Shown here in pieces: positions 5,461-9,771 of a DNA stretch of 9,771 nucleotides. Origin of the DNA: UMGS946 sp048421225 (GTDB lineage Bacteria > Bacillota > Clostridia > Christensenellales > CAG-138); contig DBFNRV010000098.1 in assembly GCA_048421225.1 (NCBI GenBank), positions 1-9,771 on the forward strand. Reading direction: 5' to 3'. Both the position numbers and the translations under genes were made by a program. The notes under the pieces were generated by a model. That model had not been told where the DNA came from. It saw only the letters and a list, made by a program, of their open reading frames with translations, and did not search any database. The first letter of the stretch is position 1; every line of letters begins with the position of its first letter.

Positions 5461-6032
5461 CCTTCGCTCCCGCGGGTTTTAATCAAAGCGTCGAGCAGGC
5501 CGGCCAGCTTTTCGTCGGGATGGAACAGCAGCCTGTACACGGCGTCGTCCCTGGTAAACACCAGCGTATGGGCTGTTTCGGCCTTGCCCTTCGTCAGCTT
5601 TAAGGTTTTTACCTTAACTCCTTCGCCCGCGCTGATCGCGGTCGGACCGTTTGGCGGGATAAGCTCCTCTATATCGTCAAGGTATACGGTTTCAAGCACC
5701 TTGCCCTTGTCCGCAATCCCCTTTTGCACGATGAGCGTTCCAATCGGATAGGCCGGCTCGGGCGTTACTATGCCTCCATACGCCGGATCTTCGTAAGGCT
5801 CCGGCTCCTCATAAAACAGGGTGTACCTGAACGCTGACAGGCGCCTGTTGTACACGAGCACGCACGCGAGCACCACTATAGCGATAAAGAGGATATTTAC
5901 AAGCGTCCTGTCCAAAACGTCTCCCAGGGCGTTCATGACGTAGCCTATTGCAATCATGGCCCCTATCAGGGCTGCCACGAGCAGAAAATCGATCAATGCG
6001 GAGGGCTTTTTGCCCTGGTCCTGCTGATACAT
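5457..6032 (-). CDS. Two-TM membrane protein of unknown function
   Basis: I do not recognise this 191-residue protein as a named family. It has a short polar N terminus, two hydrophobic helices (about residues 13-36 and 44-61), then a soluble region of about 125 residues likely in the cytoplasm (RR at 63-64 after the second helix, positive-inside rule). The soluble part looks like alternating beta strands and a final helix, including TLIVQKGIADKGKVLETVYL and HTLVFTRDDAVYRLLFHPDE, which is compatible with a PH-like fold; that fold is inference only. The start at 6032 is preferred over upstream in-frame starts because GAGGA lies about 8 bases before it and the upstream codons overlap the probable promoter region. 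It is the first gene of the minus-strand cluster and overlaps the decarboxylase gene by 4 bases. Confidence 0.8.
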   Translation of the reverse strand: MYQQDQGKKPSALIDFLLVAALIGAMIAIGYVMNALGDVLDRTLVNILFIAIVVLACVLVYNRRLSAFRYTLFYEEPEPYEDPAYGGIVTPEPAYPIGTLIVQKGIADKGKVLETVYLDDIEELIPPNGPTAISAGEGVKVKTLKLTKGKAETAHTLVFTRDDAVYRLLFHPDEKLAGLLDALIKTRGSEG

Positions 6033-6089
6033 TGCGCTTCCTCGCTTTTGCTTTTGTTTTAGTTTATGATACATTTTATCACATATAAC

Positions 6090-6119
6090 ATAGTAGCATT
6101 GCCGGAGCGGGGGTGTCAA
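6090..6119 (-). promoter_or_regulatory. Sigma-A-type promoter of the minus-strand gene cluster
   Basis: On the minus strand a perfect −35 TTGACA (6119-6114) is followed by an 18-base spacer and TACTAT (6095-6090; four of six bases match TATAAT). The predicted transcript would begin near 6083, about 50 bases before the first gene's ATG. No gene lies between. It probably drives the membrane protein and decarboxylase genes, and perhaps darA and holB by read-through. Confidence 0.6.
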
Positions 6120-6283
6120 TCAATGTTACAAAAACCCGCGGCGCCGTTATGGCATGAAAGCGCGCGGCTGCCGCGTTATATCTTCAATTTATAACAAAAC
6201 CCGCGTATAAATCCGATTTATGGCATTCAATTCCCGATATTTGGCGGTAAGTCGGCGCGCCTTTCATTATAATATTATATTGC
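6120..6283. other. Divergent intergenic region with a two-part direct repeat
   Basis: This lies between two divergent promoters. It contains AAAACCCGCG twice (6131-6140 and 6196-6205), and each is followed by TTATGGCAT (6147-6155 and 6218-6226), with gaps of 6 and 12 bases. Keeping two motifs in the same order suggests a duplicated control site or a recent small duplication. A second perfect TATAAT (6268-6273) has no −35 box at suitable spacing. I found no DnaA box matching TTATCCACA. Confidence 0.5.
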
Positions 6284-6312
6284 TTGAAATTTACACCAGA
6301 TCATGCTATAAT
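6284..6312 (+). promoter_or_regulatory. Near-consensus sigma-A promoter of recF
   Basis: TTGAAA (6284-6289), exactly 17 bases, then a perfect TATAAT (6307-6312) with an extended TGC (6304-6306) before it. Transcription should start near 6319, giving a leader of about 19 bases before the preferred recF start. This reading means that the TTG at 6284 is the −35 box and not a start codon. Confidence 0.8.
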
Positions 6313-6337
6313 AAAAAAAACAGTAAGGCTGACCGTA

Positions 6338-7426
6338 TTGAATATCACTCGGCTGAAGCTATCCAATTTCAGAAACTATGAGGCTGAATCCATCAAGCTG
6401 TCGCCCGGGCTTAACGTAATCACAGGTGAAAACGCCCAGGGTAAGACCAACTTGCTGGAAGCGGTGTTCTTTTGCACTTTTGCCCGCTCGCACCGCACGG
6501 CAAGCGACAGCCGGCTGATCAGGCACGGCGCGCCCGGGTTTTATATAGGGCTTGACCTCGCAAGCGGGGCGGGAACGTCCCGAATAGAGGTGAAAAACCC
6601 CTCCGACGGGCCCAAGCGCATGTTTATCAACGGGAACCAGCTCAGGCGCGCGGGCGATCTCATGGGTACGCTTAATTCCGTTTTGTTCGCTCCGGAAACC
6701 CTGAACATAGTGAAAGGGCCGCCCGCCGAAAGGCGCCGGTTTATAGACATGGCGCTTAGCCAGCTGTATCCGGCGTACTTTTTCAGGCTTCAGCAGTATA
6801 ACGCGGCGCTCAAGCAGCGAAACGCGCTTTTAAAGGATAAAAAGCTCGGCCTGGATATGGATCATTTGCTGATGTGGGATGGTCAGCTTGCGGCCCTGGG
6901 CGCCGATATCATGGCGCGGAGGGCTCGGTTTATGGAGGGCCTGTCCGGCGAGGCGGCCCGCCTTCACTCATCCATATCCGGCGGCGAGCGGCTGCGGCTT
7001 GAGTATGTGCCGTCGGTTAAGCCGCACCCCGACGCCGAGCGGGCAATACGCGCCGCGCTGAAAGCGGGAGCTTGCGAGGACGCGCGCAGGGGATTTACGG
7101 GCTTTGGCCCGCACCGCGACGATATTGCGGTGATAGTGGATGAAACGGACGCGCGGTGCTATGGCTCCCAGGGCCAGCAGCGCACCGCGGCGCTGTCGAT
7201 GAAGCTCAGCGAGATAGCGGTTGCGCTAAGCGCCAGGGGCGAGCCGCCCGTGCTGCTTTTAGACGACGTGTTCTCAGAGCTCGACGCCGGGCGCAGGCGC
7301 GCGCTTTTAGACGCGGCCGAAGGCTGCCAGTGCCTGCTTACCTGCACCTCCCTGGAGGGGCTTGAGGGCAAGCGCTTTGCCGCCTACGAGTGCCGGAGCG
7401 GTTCGCTCAGGCAGGGCGGAGGCTGA
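6338..7426 (+). CDS. recF: DNA replication and repair protein RecF
   Basis: RecF is an SMC-like ATPase that, with RecO and RecR, helps load RecA at gapped DNA. The 362-residue product shows Walker A GENAQGKTN (30-38), the ABC signature GSQGQQRT (276-283) and Walker B PVLLLDDVFSELD (304-316), all intact and in the order of the family; the length is typical (about 360-370). The start is the TTG at 6338, giving MNITRLKLSNFRNYE, with AAGG (6325-6328) 9 bases upstream. The frame is open further upstream, but those codons overlap the promoter and would add a non-conserved N-terminal extension. gyrB follows after 71 bases, as is common. dnaA, dnaN and the S4-domain gene, which usually precede recF in Bacillota, are absent; a divergent gene is there instead. 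Confidence 0.95.
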   Translation: MNITRLKLSNFRNYEAESIKLSPGLNVITGENAQGKTNLLEAVFFCTFARSHRTASDSRLIRHGAPGFYIGLDLASGAGTSRIEVKNPSDGPKRMFINGNQLRRAGDLMGTLNSVLFAPETLNIVKGPPAERRRFIDMALSQLYPAYFFRLQQYNAALKQRNALLKDKKLGLDMDHLLMWDGQLAALGADIMARRARFMEGLSGEAARLHSSISGGERLRLEYVPSVKPHPDAERAIRAALKAGACEDARRGFTGFGPHRDDIAVIVDETDARCYGSQGQQRTAALSMKLSEIAVALSARGEPPVLLLDDVFSELDAGRRRALLDAAEGCQCLLTCTSLEGLEGKRFAAYECRSGSLRQGGG

Positions 7427-7497
7427 TACGGTTCCGCCTGGGCTAAATACGGCATTATAACGCAAAACAACCCATTTTTATAAGAGGAAGGTATATC

Positions 7498-9432
7498 ATG
7501 AACGAAACACAGGGCTACGACGCTTCCCAAATACAGGTGCTTGAAGGTCTGGAGGCGGTTCGCCGCAGGCCTGGCATGTATATTGGCTCTACCGATCAAA
7601 GGGGCCTTCACCATCTCATTGCAGAGCTGGTGGACAACTCGATCGACGAAGCCATGGGCGGCTTTTGCAGCGACATATTTATAACAATTCACCCCGACAA
7701 CTCGGTATCGGTTGAGGACAACGGGCGCGGCATACCCGTGGACTACCACGAAAAGATGGGAAAAAGCGCGCTTGAAGTCGCCATGACCGTGCTGCACGCC
7801 GGCGGCAAGTTCGGCGGCAGCGGCTACAAGGTGTCGGGCGGCCTTCACGGGGTGGGCATGAGCGTAGTTAACGCGCTTTCCGAATGGCTTACCGTGGAGG
7901 TGCGCAGGAACGGCCACGTTTACAGCCAGAGCTACAGGCGGGGCGACCCGCTGGCGCCGGTTTCCATAACGGGCGACTGTCCGCCCGACGTTACGGGAAC
8001 CAAGCAGACGTATCTCGCCGACTCGGAAATATTCGACTCAATAGACTACATCTATGACACAATTACGGCGAGGATGCGCGAACTGGCCTTTTTGAATAAG
8101 GGCGTTTCCATAACCGTGACCGACGAACGCGAGGGCATGGAAAAATCCGAGCGGTTCTGCTACGAAGGGGGCGTCGTGTCGTTTGTCGAATACCTCAACG
8201 TCAATAAAGAGGTGCTTCACCGCCCGCCCATCTATTTTGAAACGAAAAAGGAAGAGGAAGGCGGTGAGCAGAACGCTTCTATTGAGATAACAATGCAGTA
8301 TCACGACGGGTATAACGAAAATATATTCACATTCGCAAACAACATACCAACCATTGAGGGAGGCAGCCATCTGGTGGGCTTCAAGTCGGCGCTTACCAGG
8401 GTTATGAACGACTATGCCCGAAAGTACGGCCTGCTCAAGCCAAGCGACCCCAACCTGTCGGGCGAGGACGTGCGCGAGGGGCTTACCGCGATAATCAGCG
8501 TAAAGCTTACGGAACCCCAGTTTGAGGGGCAGACAAAGGCAAAGCTTGGAAACGCGTATATCCGTCCGCTAGTGGATTCGGCCGTGGGCGGAGGGCTTTC
8601 GGTGTATCTTGAGGAAAATCCACAGATGGCCCGCGCGGTTATCGATAAGTGCATAACCGCGTCGCGCGCGCGCGACGCGGCGCGAAAGGCCAGGGAGCTT
8701 GCAAGGCGCAAGACCGTGCTCGATTCAACCTCCCTGCCAGGCAAGCTGGCCGACTGCCAGGAAAAGGATCCGGCCCTGTGCGAGCTGTTCATCGTGGAGG
8801 GCAATTCGGCGGGCGGCAGCGCGAAGCTTGGCAGGGACAGGCGGTATCAGGCGATACTTCCGCTGAGGGGCAAGATTTTAAACGTTGAAAAGACGCGGCT
8901 TGACAAGATGCTGGGAAACGCCGAGATAAAGGCCATGATTACGGCCTTTGGAGCGGGCTTGGGCGAGGAATTTGACGAGACAAAGCTCAGGTACCACAAG
9001 ATTATATGCATGACGGACGCGGACGTGGACGGCAGCCATATCCGCACGCTGCTCCTTACCTTTTTCTACAGGCATATGCGTCCAATGGTCGAACACGGAT
9101 ACGTTTACATAGCCCAGCCGCCGCTATTTAAGGTGACAAAGGGTAAGATGCAGCGCTACGTATACTCGGACGAGGAGCTGGAGGCGCTGCTCAATGAGAT
9201 AGGGCGCGAGCCTAAGCCAGTGATCCAGCGATATAAAGGCCTGGGCGAGATGAACGCCGAACAGCTCTGGGATACAACCATGGATCCCGAAACCCGCATA
9301 ATGATGCGGGTGGAGCTTGAGGACGCCATGATGGCGGACGCTATATTTACCGTGCTTATGGGCGACAAGGTGGAGCCGCGGCGCGAATTCATAGAGATGA
9401 ATTCCAAGCTGGTGGCGGACCTGGACGTATAG
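7498..9432 (+). CDS. gyrB: DNA gyrase subunit B
   Basis: GyrB carries the ATPase and TOPRIM parts of gyrase (A2B2), which introduces negative supercoils. The 644-residue length is normal for Bacillota. In order: the GHKL ATPase with E43 and N47 in ELVDNSIDEA, D74 in EDNGRGIP, and the lid VSGGLHGVGMSVVNALS; the transducer domain; TOPRIM with the catalytic E434 and metal-binding D507, D509, D511 in MTDADVDGSH; and the C-terminal QRYKGLGEMNAEQLWDTTMDP. The motif normally read as EGDSAGGSA is EGNSAGGSA here (AAT codon at 8803-8805, N436). This is the position of the E. coli D426N substitution known for quinolone resistance. The start is supported by GAGGAAGG 6 bases upstream. It probably shares the recF transcript; no terminator is seen between them. 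Confidence 0.97.
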   Translation: MNETQGYDASQIQVLEGLEAVRRRPGMYIGSTDQRGLHHLIAELVDNSIDEAMGGFCSDIFITIHPDNSVSVEDNGRGIPVDYHEKMGKSALEVAMTVLHAGGKFGGSGYKVSGGLHGVGMSVVNALSEWLTVEVRRNGHVYSQSYRRGDPLAPVSITGDCPPDVTGTKQTYLADSEIFDSIDYIYDTITARMRELAFLNKGVSITVTDEREGMEKSERFCYEGGVVSFVEYLNVNKEVLHRPPIYFETKKEEEGGEQNASIEITMQYHDGYNENIFTFANNIPTIEGGSHLVGFKSALTRVMNDYARKYGLLKPSDPNLSGEDVREGLTAIISVKLTEPQFEGQTKAKLGNAYIRPLVDSAVGGGLSVYLEENPQMARAVIDKCITASRARDAARKARELARRKTVLDSTSLPGKLADCQEKDPALCELFIVEGNSAGGSAKLGRDRRYQAILPLRGKILNVEKTRLDKMLGNAEIKAMITAFGAGLGEEFDETKLRYHKIICMTDADVDGSHIRTLLLTFFYRHMRPMVEHGYVYIAQPPLFKVTKGKMQRYVYSDEELEALLNEIGREPKPVIQRYKGLGEMNAEQLWDTTMDPETRIMMRVELEDAMMADAIFTVLMGDKVEPRREFIEMNSKLVADLDV

Positions 9433-9486
9433 CCCGCGCACCGCTACGCTTAATTATTTATGCATAACTAAGGGAGGTTTAATAAA

Positions 9487-9693
9487 ATGAACTATATCTG
9501 CAAGGCACTGTATAAAAAGAGGCTCAAGGATACGTATGAGCAGCCGGAAACGGTGTATGTCATGCAGTTTGTGTATGACGGGGCCAGCGGCTCGGCCATA
9601 ATTGCGCGCGACGACGGGAAGCTGAGCATGTGCGGACTGAGGCATCTTCGCTTAGCCCGGGAAGGCAGCGCCGAACTTAGCTGGTCCGAATAG
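9487..9693 (+). CDS. Small protein of unknown function downstream of gyrB
   Basis: I do not recognise this 68-residue protein. It begins MNYICKALYKKRLKD and has a mixed beta-like middle (TVYVMQFVYDGASGSAIIARDDGKLSM), with two cysteines (C5 and C49) and no membrane helix or signal peptide. It is not the DUF370 (RemB/YaaB) protein often found near recF and gyrB. Its reality rests on a very strong ribosome binding site, GGGAGGT (9472-9478), 8 bases before the ATG, its position 54 bases after gyrB on the same strand, and its clean reading frame. It could be a small regulatory or metal-binding protein, but nothing in the sequence decides this. Confidence 0.7.
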   Translation: MNYICKALYKKRLKDTYEQPETVYVMQFVYDGASGSAIIARDDGKLSMCGLRHLRLAREGSAELSWSE

Positions 9694-9717
9694 GCGACGG
9701 GCTGACAAGGAAGCGCG

Positions 9718-9758
9718 GGCGGGGCGGTGTTTGGGCGCGCGCGGCTCCCCCCCCCGCC
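9718..9758. repeat. GC-rich inverted repeat with a nine-C run
   Basis: GGCGGGG (9718-9724) can pair with CCCCGCC (9752-9758). The right arm lies in a run of nine C (9747-9755). No T-tract follows, so it is not a typical terminator. The run is close to the window end and may be a sequencing or assembly artefact, or a hypermutable tract. Confidence 0.45.
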
Positions 9759-9771
9759 GATTAAAATACAG

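Noticed and set aside
6072..6084. Possible DnaA box near TTTTATCACATA
   Set aside because: TTATCACA lacks a base compared with TTATCCACA, and no second box lies nearby.
6284..6337. Longer RecF starting at TTG 6284
   Set aside because: These bases form a near-consensus promoter (TTGAAA, 17 bases, TATAAT), and the extra residues do not match the RecF N terminus.

Overview
The window looks like a chromosomal piece of a GC-rich, clostridia-like member of the Bacillota (Firmicutes). The evidence is two DarA/PstA c-di-AMP receptors (a family typical of Bacillota), a small Orn/Lys/Arg decarboxylase beside darA and holB as in the B. subtilis yaaO-yaaQ-holB neighbourhood, a recF-gyrB pair, strong Shine-Dalgarno sites, and frequent AGG and ATA codons. 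The exact lineage cannot be read from the sequence.

Layout. Bases 1-251 hold no gene I can support. Bases 252-1381 (+) hold a translationally coupled pair of short-chain chromate-transporter (CHR) genes. Bases 1337-1660 hold a diverged tandem duplication whose second copy still carries the last codons of a chrA-like gene, so it looks like the scar of a lost paralogue. Bases 1661-1846 look like a CRISPR leader. Bases 1847-2278 are a type I-C-like CRISPR array of six spacers, with no cas gene in the window and decay at the leader-distal end. The array runs into the 3' end of holB.

Bases 6032-2279 (-) form a run of five co-directional genes: a two-TM membrane protein of unknown function, a PLP-dependent Orn/Lys/Arg decarboxylase, two tandem DarA paralogues, and holB (DNA polymerase III delta prime). 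A sigma-A-type promoter precedes the first gene, and a second candidate promoter with an unusual palindromic spacer precedes the second darA. The usual neighbours tmk, yaaR and ricT are absent.

Bases 6120-6337 are the divergent control region. It has a near-consensus recF promoter and two copies of a two-part direct repeat. Bases 6338-9432 (+) are recF and gyrB, followed by a small unknown gene with a very strong ribosome binding site. dnaA and dnaN, the usual upstream partners of recF, are not here.

The most notable points are the D-to-N change in the GyrB EGDSAGG motif (same position as known quinolone-resistance substitutions), the tandem DarA pair, the cas-less I-C array, and the chrA-end duplication with a conserved fold. 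I found no clearly novel defence or biosynthetic system.
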